The notes under the pieces are model-generated. The model ran no database searches, was not told the origin of the DNA, and was given only the letters and a program-made list of their open reading frames with translations. Shown piece after piece: positions 33,071 through 44,840 of a stretch of DNA of 64,000 bases. A program made the position numbers and the translations under genes. The DNA comes from Theobroma cacao (taxonomy: Eukaryota > Streptophyta > Magnoliopsida > Malvales > Malvaceae), in the NCBI RefSeq assembly GCF_000208745.1, contig NC_030851.1:4625956-4689955 (forward strand), in the 5' to 3' direction. Each line of letters starts with the position of its first letter. The stretch's first letter is position 1.

Positions 33071-35263
33071 ATGGCTAAACCTCAAAGATTGCAGGCCTTT
33101 GGCTGCTTTCTTTTCTTCTCTTTTCTTCTCTCTTCATTATCAACGTTCACTTTTGCATTGTCTGACGCTGAAGCATCCTATATTGCTCATCGCCAGCTCC
33201 TAACCCTCCCTGAAAATGGCGAACTTCCAGAGGATTTTGAATATGAAGTCAAAATAGTTGAAACTTTCGCCAATCAAAGGCTCAAGAGGGCTTACATTGC
33301 CCTTCAAGCCTGGAAAAAGGCTATGTACTCTGATCCATTGAACACAACTGGCAACTGGGTTGGCCCCAATGTGTGTGCCTACACCGGTGTCTTCTGTGCC
33401 CCGGCACTGGATGACCCCAAGTTGAGTGTTGTAGCCGGCGTTGATCTTAATCATGCTGACATTGCTGGATACCTTCCAGCAGAGTTGGGGCTTATGACTG
33501 ATCTTGCATTGTTCCACATAAACTCTAACAGGTTTTGTGGAATTATACCTAAGAGCTTGTCTAAGCTTACGCTTATGCATGAGTTTGATGTCAGCAACAA
33601 CCGCTTTGTTGGTCCTTTCCCAGAAGTTGTTCTATCATGGCCAGGGCTCAAGTACCTTGATGTCAGATTCAATGATTTTGAAGGCAAATTACCTTGTGGC
33701 ATTTTCGAAAAGGACCTGGATGCGTTGTTCTTGAACAACAACAGGTTCACCTCCACCATTCCCGAAACGATTGGCAAATCCACGGTGTCTGTTGTGACAT
33801 TTGCCAACAACAAATTCAGCGGATGCATTCCACACAGCATTGGCAAGATGGCGAACCTGAATGAGATAACTTTCATGAACAATGACCTTGGTGGTTGCTT
33901 CCCAGCAGAAGTTGGGTTGCTTAGCAACATGACTGTCTTTGATGCTGGCCTCAACTCATTTACAGGTATCTTGCCACAAAGCTTTTCAGGCTTGAAGAAG
34001 GTTGAGCTCTTGGATATTTCCCACAACAAGCTGACAGGAATTGTACCCGAGAATGTCTGCAAGTTGTCGAGCTTGTCCAATTTCACATTCTCTTACAACT
34101 ACTTCAAGGGAGAGGCCAATGCTTGCATTCCACCTTCAAGGAAGGACATTGTGATAGATGACACCAGCAACTGTTTAGGTGGTAGGCCAAAGCAGAAGTC
34201 AGCCAAGGAATGCTACCCAGTGGTGAGCCGCCCTGTGGACTGTAGCAAGGACAAGTGTGGTGGAGGCTCTTCACCTTCCAAACCACACCCTCCTAAGACA
34301 CCATCACCTTATGAATCCAGTCCATCAAAGCCACAGCCAAAACCACCCGTCACAGCTCCTCCAACACCAAAGCCGAAACCATCCACACCGGAGGAGCCAC
34401 ATCGACGACCTCCGGTACAGGGGCACCCTAAACCACCATCTTCAGCACCAGCACCGTCACCTGATCCACATGACCAATCTCCAGTGACTCCTATCAGGCC
34501 ACCAGCACCTAAGAACCCAACTCGGGAGCCACCCCCAGCACCTAAGAACCCAACTCGGGAGCCACCCCCAGCACCTAAGAAGCCGACTCCCGAGTCACCA
34601 AAATCACCAGCAGCACCGGAGAATCCAACTCCCCAACCACCAAAATCGTCACCAATGCCTTCACCTGACCCACACGGTAATTCTCCTGTTGGAGGGGTCC
34701 GCTCACCTCCACCACCAGTCTACTCACCACCCCCACCCGTGCACTCACCCCCGCCACCAGTCTATTCACCACCGCCACCACCAGTCCATTCTCCACCACC
34801 ACCACCAGTTTATTCTCCACCACCACCTCCACCTGTCTACTCACCACCCCCACCAGTTCACTCGCCACCTCCACCAGTCTACTCACCCCCACCACCACCA
34901 CCTGTCTATTCACCATCACCACCACCACCAGTCCATTCACCACCACCTCCTGTCTACTCCCCACCACCACCAGTCTACTCCCCTCCACCACCTGCCCATT
35001 CACCACCACCACCACCCGTCTACTCTCCACCACCACCACCACCACCCGTCCACTCTCCACCTCCACCGCTTTACTCACCACCACCACCTGTACGATCCCC
35101 ACCTCCACCGCTTTACTCACCACCACCACCACCAGTTCCAACTCCATCTCTTCCTCCTCCTCCTGTTGCTTCTGCACCGCCACCTACCGAGGAATTTGTT
35201 CTCCCACCAAACTTGGGATTCCAGTACTCCTCGCCACCTCCACCAATGTTCCCAGGCTACTAA
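33071..35263 (+). CDS. Pollen-type leucine-rich-repeat extensin (LRX/PEX)
   Basis: Single-exon gene of 730 aa. The ATG at 33071 starts a clear signal peptide (FGCFLFFSFLLSSLSTFTFALS); the eight codons before it start with TTG. An N-terminal helix-rich part (LKRAYIALQAWKKAM) precedes about ten LRRs at residues 115-350 (for example YLPAELGLMTDLALFHINSN). A cysteine-rich hinge (CLGG, KECYPVVSRPVDCSKDKC) is near 360-395. The rest, about 396-730, is an extensin domain with SPPPPVYSPPPPVHSPPPP-type repeats, which are Ser-Pro4 hydroxylation sites and Tyr cross-link sites. LRX proteins sit in the cell wall, bind RALF peptides through the LRR part and monitor wall integrity. Sequence and locus position fit the pollen PEX clade (At2g15880/At3g19020, from memory). 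Pollen expression is inference. Confidence 0.92.
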   Translation: MAKPQRLQAFGCFLFFSFLLSSLSTFTFALSDAEASYIAHRQLLTLPENGELPEDFEYEVKIVETFANQRLKRAYIALQAWKKAMYSDPLNTTGNWVGPNVCAYTGVFCAPALDDPKLSVVAGVDLNHADIAGYLPAELGLMTDLALFHINSNRFCGIIPKSLSKLTLMHEFDVSNNRFVGPFPEVVLSWPGLKYLDVRFNDFEGKLPCGIFEKDLDALFLNNNRFTSTIPETIGKSTVSVVTFANNKFSGCIPHSIGKMANLNEITFMNNDLGGCFPAEVGLLSNMTVFDAGLNSFTGILPQSFSGLKKVELLDISHNKLTGIVPENVCKLSSLSNFTFSYNYFKGEANACIPPSRKDIVIDDTSNCLGGRPKQKSAKECYPVVSRPVDCSKDKCGGGSSPSKPHPPKTPSPYESSPSKPQPKPPVTAPPTPKPKPSTPEEPHRRPPVQGHPKPPSSAPAPSPDPHDQSPVTPIRPPAPKNPTREPPPAPKNPTREPPPAPKKPTPESPKSPAAPENPTPQPPKSSPMPSPDPHGNSPVGGVRSPPPPVYSPPPPVHSPPPPVYSPPPPPVHSPPPPPVYSPPPPPPVYSPPPPVHSPPPPVYSPPPPPPVYSPSPPPPVHSPPPPVYSPPPPVYSPPPPAHSPPPPPVYSPPPPPPPVHSPPPPLYSPPPPVRSPPPPLYSPPPPPVPTPSLPPPPVASAPPPTEEFVLPPNLGFQYSSPPPPMFPGY
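34704..35148 (+). repeat. Extensin SPPPP-VYS/VHS coding repeat
   Basis: Degenerate CCACCACCA-rich tandem sequence encoding alternating Ser-(Pro)4-7 with Val-Tyr-Ser or Val-His-Ser. The number of prolines per unit varies from four to seven. Such repeats expand and contract easily, so copy number here may differ between alleles or assemblies. Upstream, 34509-34580, a second repeat encodes PAPKNPTREPP twice. Confidence 0.9.
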
Positions 35264-35976
35264 ATAGTATAGCCTTAAAACATCTTTATATTGTATATTC
35301 ACCCTTTTGGCTATAAAAATGAAAAAAGAAAAAAAGAGGCTAAAGTACACAGGCATTTTGTTAGCTTGACTTCTCAATGGATTTGCAATTTCCATTAAGT
35401 AGAGAAGTTCCTTATATGCATATGAATCTCCATTACATCTGATTTAGTTTCCTCCGTTCCCTTAATCTGTCTCTTTTTCATTTTTTTTCCCTTTTTGGTT
35501 GCTACAAAATCAAGGTGCCAATTAGAGTTTAAGCGTAATTATTTAGTGCATTTATTTTTGTTGAATTCGTCATTTCATATAGGCATATCTGCATGACATT
35601 GAAAAAAGAAAACATTCCAAATAATCATATACTTTCTCATATTTTTGAAATGTCACACAGCTTTAAACAAATGATAAATACACACCAATGCCTTAACTCT
35701 GTTATGTTATTAAGAATTATAAATCAACAATAGAATAATAATGAAATAATAAACAAGAACAATTGTTGCAGCCTGTGATGTTCATGTTTAGGCTCAGCCA
35801 ATTTCAGTTATGTCATGAAACATGACGTGAAGCCAAAAGTTTCACCATTTTTATTGCTTTTTCTTCATTTTATTGTGATTTTATAACTTTTAAATACAAG
35901 ACATGTAGCTTTACAATATAATTGGTTCTAATCTCCCTGTCTCCAAAGTGAAACCAAAAGGACCAAAAAGTTCTAG
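35264..35976. other. Intergenic between convergent LRR-extensin and pseudokinase genes
   Basis: 3' flanks of both genes, AT-rich. No additional gene or repeat is seen. Confidence 0.55.
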
Positions 35977-37232
35977 TTACAAAGACTTGATCATTTGCGC
36001 TACCTTATCCATGGAAGGCCTATCTTGTGGATTGCGTGACAGGCAAAGCCTGGCAATTTCAATCATTCCGACCATGTTCTCCTTCACTTCTCCCAATTTC
36101 TCATCGCATATACTAGTCAGTCCTTCTTTCCTTTTCTTTTCTTTTATGTACGCTCCCAGGTTGGTCACTGAAGGCCTCTTCCCAGTAATTAGCTCTAGTA
36201 GCAGTATTCCAAAGCTGTAAACATCAGACTTCTGTGTAAACATTTTTGGAAGATTCTTCAGTTCAGGCGCCACACGGCCAGAATTTCTTTTGATCATCTT
36301 TTCCGGAGGTACTAGGTAAGGTGTTTCGTAGCTCGAAAGACATGCAGAAAAATCCATTCGAATCAAGATGTTCGAAGCCTTAATCACCCCACAAACAAGA
36401 GCTTCACCATTTGGAGTTACTCGGCTATGAATTGAGGCAACTGCCTGTGCTGCACACAATGCTATCTGTTTCCTAATTCCCCAGTTTAATGGAGTGAACT
36501 GAATCCCTTCGCTGCCTGCATATTTGCAAATGATAGAAAAGTTAATTAGAGCTCTAACATCATCTATATCTATAAGCTGCCAAAAGCATCAGAGTTTCTA
36601 CTCCAAGAATTCGACAGAATATGTGTTAGAGTTGCAATTAACAGTTCGACAAGTTAGTTTAATCAGGTTCAATCAGAAATATACCCCAGAAAATGGATAT
36701 GAAAATTAGGTTAAGATATAGGAAGAAATCGTAGCTTACCATGTAAAAGCTCCTCCAAACTCCCCAGGATCACATACTCATACAGAATAAAAGCCTCTCC
36801 TCCATACCAAAAACTAAAATGTATTGGTAAGAGCCAAGCATCCCGGATTCCTCCAAAGAAGTTAATCCACAAGTCAAGACTAACGGCATCCGTGATCAGC
36901 CCTTCTCTGATCTTTCGGATTGTGACAATTGAACCACATTTAAGAACAACCTTAAACAAAGTCCCCAGGGTACCTTCACCAAGCCTATTTTTTGGAATCT
37001 GAGCCAGTTCTGGTGGATCATATTTCTTGGCAACTGTTATGTCCCCAAATATTACCTCCATAGGAAGTGTCACCTTAACTTCCAACAATGAAACTGGGGT
37101 TGTAGTTGTCACTTTTCCATCACTGGATTTAGGCTTCTTTTTCCTAGCCCATATCAAAACAAGAAAGGCATAGATAAGTGCAAGTACGATGCTCACACAA
37201 ACCAACACTACTCGGATATGATGTCCCAACAT
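35977..37232 (-). CDS. Membrane-anchored receptor-like pseudokinase without ectodomain
   Basis: Exons 37232-36740 and 36515-35977 join in frame (GT-AG) to 343 aa. A transmembrane helix lies at about residues 5-29 (VVLVCVSIVLALIYAFLVLIWA), followed by KKKP. There is no signal peptide with LRRs in front of it. The kinase-like domain starts near 70: the glycine loop survives (LGEGTLGTLFKV), but the VAVK lysine position reads VTIRKI. The catalytic-loop segment is GVIKASNILI without HRD. The DFG site is not recognisable (ACLSSYETPYLV). The C-lobe is well kept (APELKNLPKMFTQKSDVYSFGILLLELITGKRP, RPSMDKVAQMI). It most resembles LRR-III type inactive receptor kinases reduced to membrane helix plus pseudokinase. 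It is probably catalytically dead and may act as a scaffold; partners are unknown. A missing 5' exon cannot be ruled out. Confidence 0.75.
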
Positions 37233-38101
37233 TCAGAATGGATCAACAGAAACCTCCTGGTGCTGCTCTATCAGGGAACCTGGCAGACTTAAGATTTTCA
37301 GTTTTTGCCTTCATGAAATGTTAAAGAATAGTAGTAGCATAATTTTTTCCCCTGTTTTCACTTTTGTATTTTTTAGCTTGTAGTGGTTCATAGTTTATTC
37401 CACCATGGTCCTTGGGATGACCAGTCAGCCACACCGGACCCTTTCACTGCCTTGTGTACGTAGGAAATTCATTTTCAAACTTCTGATAGAACAAAAATTG
37501 CATAGAGACAAAAGGGTCTTGATTAAATGTAGTAGTAAACAGATTAAAACTTGGTCAATTTAAAAAATGCAAGAAAGTACCCATCAATCAGGATCATTAA
37601 TTTTCTTAGCATGCATTAGTTGATGATTAGTGATCAATCAACTAGCTGCTGAATCAAATGCAATTATGTATTTCAAACACCTTATAAACTTTGACATTGG
37701 CGGTCAAGAGGACTTTATTAGGTTCAAAAGTGGAAAACTAACAATGGGTCGACAACGGGAATAGGTTTGGTCCGTTTGGAAAGAGCCAGAAGGGGAAGAT
37801 TGGCCCAATCAACACAAAACGCAGGCGTTTAATTTGCTTAATTTTTAGAGATACGGCATCGTTTTAAAGTTGATTGCCTTCAAACGCACGTTGAGTCACG
37901 GTTTCGTGGTCCATTTTCGACTGAAAACAGCCGCTATCCTCAACAACTTGAAGCTCCAGCATCCTTGTGCAGATCTCATTCAATCTCTTCTCTGTTATTA
38001 AAATCACAAGAAAATCGAAGCCAAAAGCAGAACTTTTGTTTTTTTGAGACTTACGTCACTAATTTCTTCTGCATTTTTTGGTACAAAAACAAAGAAAAGA
38101 A
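37233..38101. other. Divergent intergenic region, pseudokinase and FAM114-like genes
   Basis: Both genes read away from this region, so it should contain two promoters. No coding, repeat or clear TATA element could be assigned. Confidence 0.5.
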
Positions 38102-41100
38102 ATGGAAGATACCAAGAACCCACCACCACAACAAATGGAAGATAAAGAAAAAAGAGAATCTGCAGGAAAAAAAGAAGAACCCAAGAAGGAGGAGCAACGA
38201 TCAGCATCAACTACGACAGCAAAGAGTGGAGGAGGATGGGGTGGTTGGGGTTTCTCTGCTTTCTCTGTTCTCTCGGATCTTCAACAAGCTGCCACTGTTG
38301 CCGCTGAGGAGATCAGTCGCAATGTAAGCTTCATTTTATCTCTCTACGTATTCGTTTATATATATAATACTATCAAATTATGGGATTAACAGTTTTTCCG
38401 TTTTGTTTTTGGTATTCGAATTAAAGTTTGTTTTTTGAATTATGTTTGGAAATGTGGGTATTCAGATCTTGGAGTGAAATTGGTTGTTTTTGGGGGTTTT
38501 TTTTTTCGAATTGCCATTTTGAATAAAGAGTCTTTTTGGTTGTTTAATTTCGTAGCTTTTTGATACTGTGAATTGTGGAAGCCTTATTCAGTATTGCTTT
38601 TAGTAGAGAAGTTTTATTTTGTTGAATTAAACCTTCCTCTTTGTTAGTGGAATAAATTTGTGTTTGATATGTGAAGCATTAGAAATGTGCCATTGTTCAA
38701 GGACCTTATCTTGTGTGAAAATTCAGAGGCGAGGTGTTGAGTTTATAAATAGTGAAGGTTGTCATTTACACTTCAGAAAGGATAAACTGATAATTTTTTA
38801 TAAGAATTATGCGCAATAGCTTATCATGTAATGGTGATATCATGCTGTTTTCAATTTTATTAAGCAGTGCTTTCTTGATGCAGGCTTCTGTGGTTGCAGA
38901 AAAGGCTGCCAAGAGCCTGGCAGATATGCAACTTGCTGAAGACTCAGAATCTTCTAAGGAGGAAGAAGCAGAGGAATCTCCAATTGAAAAGGAAGGTGAA
39001 GATGAAAATGACAAACTACGAAAGTCTGCTCTGGATAAGTTAGAGAAAGCCAGTGACGATTCTTTCCTTGGCCAGGCAAGTCTTTTTTATCCATTTTGAT
39101 ATTTGAAATTATGTGTACTAGCACTTGGTGCAGAAATCTGGGATGATGGTAGTCCTGCAGCTTTTGCTTTTTCATTTGTGTTCGAAACTCTGTCCTTTTT
39201 TCTGCAGACACACCAGAGTGCACTGACAGTCATATTATAGCGTTACGATGGATCAGAATCAATATTTGGTTTTTGATATTGATCAATCAGAATCAATATT
39301 TTTGTTTTTGATATTGGTTGAGCATCATCTTATGTCCTACTTGCAATGTTTGCAGGGTTTGAAGGTTTTTGACAACTCTGTGGAGAATTTGGCTTCTGGT
39401 GCATGGCAAGCACTAGGGAGTGCATGGAAAGGGGGTACCAATCTTGTTCAGAAGTATGTTTCATTGCATTTCAATGTATCGTTTTCCTTTCCAATTGTGA
39501 TTAGTTGCACCAGAGCCGAAGATTGATTGTTCAAATCGCAAGCTAGAGAGAGTTTGATTTTCAAATAATTAGTTGATTCCCAGGAACTAACGAGCACAAA
39601 ATAAAAAACGAATGGGTTGATGCTTATTAATTGCTATGCATCTTCAAAATTTTCAGAACTCATTCAATATGAATATCTTTAATTTCTAAAGCAATGGGTT
39701 CAGGGTTCTATCATCATGGAATATTTGCAGTATATTGGATTTTCCCCCTCTGTGAAGCCGTGACTATGTTCAGGACATCAACCAGCTCTAACACTGAGCT
39801 ACTGAGGAACAACAGGAGACTAGACACCCCCATGCGCCTTCTGTAGGGAGGCTGCACACTGAAAAAAAAAACAAAAACAAAAAAGTGAAAAATGATGGTA
39901 AAAAAATCTTCACTTTTGAGAATAATGAAAAATGGAAAGTGTTCAATTGGAACTGCCAAGATGAGAATTAGGAAGGATTGGTTAACAAGTGCATGTACAT
40001 CACACCTCCTACAGTAGTTGCCAAAGCTCCAAGTGAAATTTAGTAGGGCTCATTTTTCAATATAAAAAACAGGGAAGTTGGCTGTAGTTGAGTCACATTT
40101 TTTGGACAGGATATGGATTTTTTCATCTATGGTCCGTATGAGACTTTTTGAGTAGTATTTTCCTGGTATCTAGGATATTTAAAGTTTGTTTTTGGGTGGA
40201 TGCATACTTCTAGAAATGAGGATTTTAATGCTAAGATTAACAACAGAGTAACCTAGGCTGCTTGGTTTTGTGTCATCATTTTATAATTTACCTTTATTTT
40301 CTCCTTGTTGTAGTACAATTCTACAATTATTGTCATGAAACTCAAGAACTGAATACACTTGAACATTTTTCCGCTAATAAGTTTTTCTCTCTTTTATTGT
40401 CTAGGCTTGAGCATTCTGCTGCAAACATTGCAGATTCTATTCAGCATGGAGGTTTACCCACTGGTTCAGTTGCACCATCATTAATTGAGGTTTGTGCAGG
40501 CCTTGTTTTCTGGCTTATTAGTGTTGCAATGATCTCTTATTTCTCATTTTTATTTGGCAGACTGGAAAAGCTTTTACAACAAAGGGAATGCAAGTGCTTG
40601 AATATGTGGGAAAGGAGACTATGGATTTACTAATCACTGAAACTGGTATCGAAGTTGAAAAGAACCCTAAGGGCACTGAACAGCCATCTGATGAGGATCA
40701 GTTATTTGAGGAAGTCAGTTTTGATCGATGCTTCTATATATATGGAGGTCCAGAGCAGTTGGAGGTTAACTTCTTATTCTTGAAGTTGAGTTGGATTATT
40801 GAAATGATTATATCTTTCAAATTGCTGAACTGTAATGCTGTCAGGAACTGGAAGCATTGTCCAGCCATTATGCCCTTCTATTCAATCGAAGAAAAGCAAA
40901 GTTACCATCAGAACAGAAATCTGTGTATGAGGGAAAGCTTAAACAAATCCAGCAAATTTTCAGTTTGGATGCTGAAATGGAGGGGAATGGTCCAGAGTTG
41001 GCCAAAGGAAAGAAAATAGAGACTGGAACTGAGGGCAGTCAGGATGAGATGAAAAATTTGCATGATTCAAGTGTCAGCAAGGCTGCTGATATGGCTGCTG

Positions 41101-42368
41101 GGTAATTTGCTAAACATAGTTTTTTTCTCGTTTACCTCACTCAGAAAATTCTGCACCAAGGTATTACTGGGTATAGAATATGGTTTTCTGAATGTCTGCA
41201 CTACTTATAGGTATCTTCTATTATGGCTTTCATTCAGGAGCTCATCCAGTTCTAATTATCAAAGTTGAATTTCCTTTAACTGAGTTGATTTTGTATCCAT
41301 ATTGTTCAGTAGCCTCCTCTTGATAACTACTCCATTTTCATCTTTTCAACTCTAAATATTGCACATGCTTTGAAATAGATAAAAAATGGATTTTCGCCTA
41401 AGATTGTTTAAATTATATGCATGGTGACAAGTGTGTAGGGTTTCTTGATGTAGTATGAATCAGATGGACATGCAGCAAAAAATATTGCTCGCGATCAACG
41501 ATTTTTAACACATTTTATAGTGTTATTTATAGTCTTTTTTTTTTTTTTCCAGATAAGCATAATATTAATTATAATTGATACTTCTTGGTTGTTAATAGTT
41601 CCAAAACATTTTCAGGTTCACAAATGCATTGTCAGGATTAGCTGTTAATGATATAATTCAAAGAACTGCTGGAAGGCTAGAGTCGCTGCACTCAGAGGGG
41701 GTTCATGTATTGAGATATTTTTGAATTATTTTTAACATTTTGACAATTATTTTAGGACATGATCTTTATTGTTGGTTCCTTGGTGAATTTAAAATGACTA
41801 TGCATGTCTTTGCAGAGGCTTTCGGAAATGTGCTGTTTTGCAGTGTCTCAGCTCCTGATGCTGGGTAAATCTATCATATCTAGTGCTAACAAAGTTCAAG
41901 ATGAAGATGCTGATGGCGATATGCTAAATATCGACTGGCCTGAGGATTCCATTGAAAAAGCTAAATTAATCAGAGTAAAGGCACAATCAATGATAGGATA
42001 TGCGGAAGCTGTATCCAGCAGCTTTATCACAGGTTATATTTCTTGCCCCCCTGCGGCAGCATGTACCTCTGTTATCTTCTTAGATCAGTTATATTTTTAC
42101 ATGGTACATGTGAGCACAGATAGCTGAAGGTGGTTATCTTTAAATGTGTTTTTCAGGCATATCTGATGTAGCTGAAGCTTATCTAGCGGCCATTAAGAGT
42201 GCTACTGTAGATTCGCATGAAGCACTTCCACAGGCATCAATCCAGGAGAAAGCTAATGCCTTCTTCGAACATCTCCACGGTGATCAGACCACTGCAGTGA
42301 GTAAAATCAAGGATGGACTCCAATATTTGACTTATGTAGTCCTTTCAACCACAATGCCAGCCGCTTGA
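38102..42368 (+). CDS. FAM114-like acidic protein
   Basis: Nine exons: 38102-38323, 38884-39075, 39356-39453, 40405-40489, 40561-40764, 40845-41101, 41616-41706, 41816-42032, 42157-42368. Together they encode 525 aa in a continuous frame. The N-terminus is charged and low-complexity, then GGGWGGWGFSAFSVLSDLQQ and repeated amphipathic alpha segments (VAEKAAKSLADMQL, SALDKLEKASDD). The KGMQVLEYVGKETMDLL motif and the Gly/Trp motif match the animal FAM114A (DUF719) family. The plant counterpart I recall is At2g15860. FAM114A proteins in animals associate with Rab2 and Golgi membranes; the plant function is unknown to me. Intron 2 seems to use a GC donor (39076-39077, CAG|GCAAGT). Intron 2 also contains a direct repeat of about 32 bp near 39247-39318. 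Confidence 0.85.
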
Positions 42369-43117
42369 AAACACGAATTCTCTACGTGTCTTGTTAGTTT
42401 CCATGTAAATAGTTGCATTTTAGACCAGTTTAACCCCCAGTCTCTCTTTGAACTTTTTATGCTACACCATTGAAACTGAGCTCATTTTAATTCAGGGGTT
42501 AAGGCAGTTTCTTTTGTGTAGAGTTCTTGGTGTTAAACAGTCTATTTCCACATAAAGGATCAAAAGAAATTCAAATATCATATTCTTTCTACGGATTTGA
42601 GAGATCTAGATTCATGAGGTTTCAGAAATTTTCTTGGCCTTGATTCTATGTTTAGCATTCTGGAAAATCGCGAGAGGCGAAGCTTGTACACTGTACCGAG
42701 CTGTGCCTTCGAAGAAGTTCTAGAAAACTTGTGTATTTCTTCACACGAAAGTTTACTAAAACAGTGGACAGGCACAATACAGAGACTGAATGGGGAAGGC
42801 TTTTATCTCTTTCTTTTTATAATGGTATTTGTTCTCTATATACAGTAGTAATACAGGAAAGTAGAAACAGAGTGATCTAATATAATGCAACCAGGAAGCC
42901 CTGCAATCCCAGTTTGGCAAACATAGCAAAACCTTCCAAAATAGACCCCACTGCACAAGATTTGTTTTTTTCAGAGAAACTGTCCATGTTCAATGTATGT
43001 AAAGAAAGTAAAAAAACCATAATCACATAAAAAGGATATGACAGTGTAACCACTGTCTTTTGTCTCGCAGTGATTTACCGTTATCTAGCAAGTAGCTACC
43101 GTACTCTCAAGAGAGCC
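42369..43117 (+). other. Intergenic, promoter of dioxygenase gene 1
   Basis: The first half is the 3' flank of the FAM114-like gene. The second half holds the upstream region of the dioxygenase at 43118, with the shared promoter motif listed separately. Downstream of that motif the TATA position reads TGTATGTAAAG (42994-43004), a weakened match compared with gene 2. Confidence 0.5.
42977..42994 (+). promoter_or_regulatory. Shared dioxygenase promoter motif, gene 1
   Basis: AAACTGTCCATGTTCAAT lies 141 bp upstream of the start codon. The same 18-mer with one to three changes is found 131 and 136 bp upstream of the start codons of the other two dioxygenase genes. Conservation among tandem copies whose other upstream DNA has diverged suggests a functional site; the binding factor is unknown. 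Confidence 0.55.
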
Positions 43118-44840
43118 ATGGGAGAAGTTGATCCAGCTTTCATCCAAGCCACCGAACACAGACCCAAACTCAATACCATCCAAATCGAGGGAATCCCACT
43201 TATTGATCTTTCCGTATCTGACACTAGAGACCTCAAACAACTTGTTTCGGAGATTGGAAACGCATGCAAAAAGTGGGGATTTTTTCAAGTGATCAATCAT
43301 GGGGTGCCTTTGGAATTATGCACAAGGATTAAGGAGGCGGCGAAAACATTCTTTGATCGGCCCATAGAGGAAAAGATGAAGGTTAAACGAGATGAAGTGA
43401 ATGCTATGGGGTACCATGATAGCGAGCACACAAAGAACGTTAGAGACTGGAAGGAAGTCTTTGATTTCTTGTTAGAAGATCCAACTTTTGTCCCAGCTTC
43501 GCCTGAGCCTGAGGATAAAGAAATAAGGACGTTGACTAACCAGTGGCCTGAGAACCCTCCCGAGTTCAGGTAATATAAATCTTGCCTTTGGGATTTTTGG
43601 TGGTCACTTCCAGAAAGCATAGGTCTATCATTTCACTTTTCATATGTTTATAGGATTAGCAAATAAAGATGAGCAAACTTATGACTGTTTGATAGATACG
43701 AGAATTAGAGATGAGCCGATGACAGATGCCTATAAGAATGACTTCAGCTTACAACTTCGGGATACCACAAAAGCATGAGTTAAAAGGGGAAAGAAAATGG
43801 TGCAAATTACTAATGCCATATGCCTATAGTTCCTGATGTTGACTGTTGGTTTAAAATGACCATGTTTTAGCAAAGATTTTTAATTTTTTTTTTAGCAATT
43901 GATTTGGTGATTTGTCATGTCAAAGTTCTGGGGTATCAAAATCACCATAATTTGACTGAATTGATTCACAGCAACTTTTTCTAATCAAGAATTAATCTGG
44001 CACTTGGTTTCATACAAGGATTGTTAATGTTGGCTAGGGAGGTGTGCCAGGAGTATGCTCGAGAGGTGGAAAAGCTAGGTTACAAGCTGTTGGAACTCAT
44101 CTCCTTAAGCTTAGGCTTGCCGGCTAACCGGTTGAGTGGCTACTTTAAAGACCATACAGGCATGCTAAGACTTAACTATTATCCTTCTTGCCCTTGCCCT
44201 GACCTAGCACTTGGTGTTGGTCGACACAAGGATGCTAGTGCCTTAACTGTCCTTTCTCAAGATGATGTTGGAGGACTACAAGTAAAGAGAAAAACTGATG
44301 GAGAGTGGATTCCTGTTAAGCCAATCCCAAATGCCTTCATCATCAATGTTGGTGATACTGTTCAGGTACCAGGGATTAATTTTGGCTAATTAGTCAAGTT
44401 CTTGCAACTATTCAATTTTTTTTCTTTTTTGTTTATTCTTTTCAATATTTCGAATGGTTGTAGTCCCAACAGGTTAATTAGAGTAGGCCATCCCTCAAAT
44501 AGATGTGAAGGCCATAAGGGTAAAAGCTCATTATTTGTCAGTAGTTTGTACCATTAGCTAACACGCTGCCCTTTTGCAGGTCTGGAGTAATGAACTTTAT
44601 GAGAGTGTGGAGCACAGGGTGGTGGTGAACTCTGAAAAGGAAAGGTTTTCAGTTCCATGCTTCTTTTTCCCTTGTCACTCTGTCATGGTGAAGCCACTGG
44701 AGGAGTTAGTCAATGAGCAAAATCCAGCAAAGTATAAAGAATACAGCTTTGGAAAGTTTTTTGTTGCTAGAAACCGCAGTGATTACAAGAAGCTTGAGGT
44801 TGAAAACATTCAAATTCATAAATTTAAGATATCTAATTAA
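43118..44840 (+). CDS. 2-oxoglutarate/Fe(II)-dependent dioxygenase 1 (DOXC class)
   Basis: Exons 43118-43569, 44038-44365 and 44580-44840 encode 346 aa with GT-AG introns. The DIOX_N part includes IPLIDLS, ACKKWGFFQVINHGVPLE and HTKNVRDWKEVFDF. The catalytic 2OG-Fe(II) oxygenase domain has NYYPSCPCP, the iron ligands His214-x-Asp216 (GRHKDA) and His272 (VEHRVVV), and the 2-oxoglutarate-binding Arg282-x-Ser284 (ERFSVP). All catalytic residues are present, so an active cytosolic oxygenase is expected. The start MGEVDPAFIQ and the overall sequence place it with Arabidopsis At3g19000/At3g19010 (from memory). The substrate is unknown. It is the first of three tandem paralogs with identical exon phases. 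Confidence 0.92.

Noticed and set aside
34575..35183. 202-aa minus-strand frame and a 192-aa +2 frame inside the LRR-extensin gene
   Set aside because: Both are by-products of the CCACCA repeat, which has no stop codons in several frames. They are Val/Glu-rich and His-rich low complexity.
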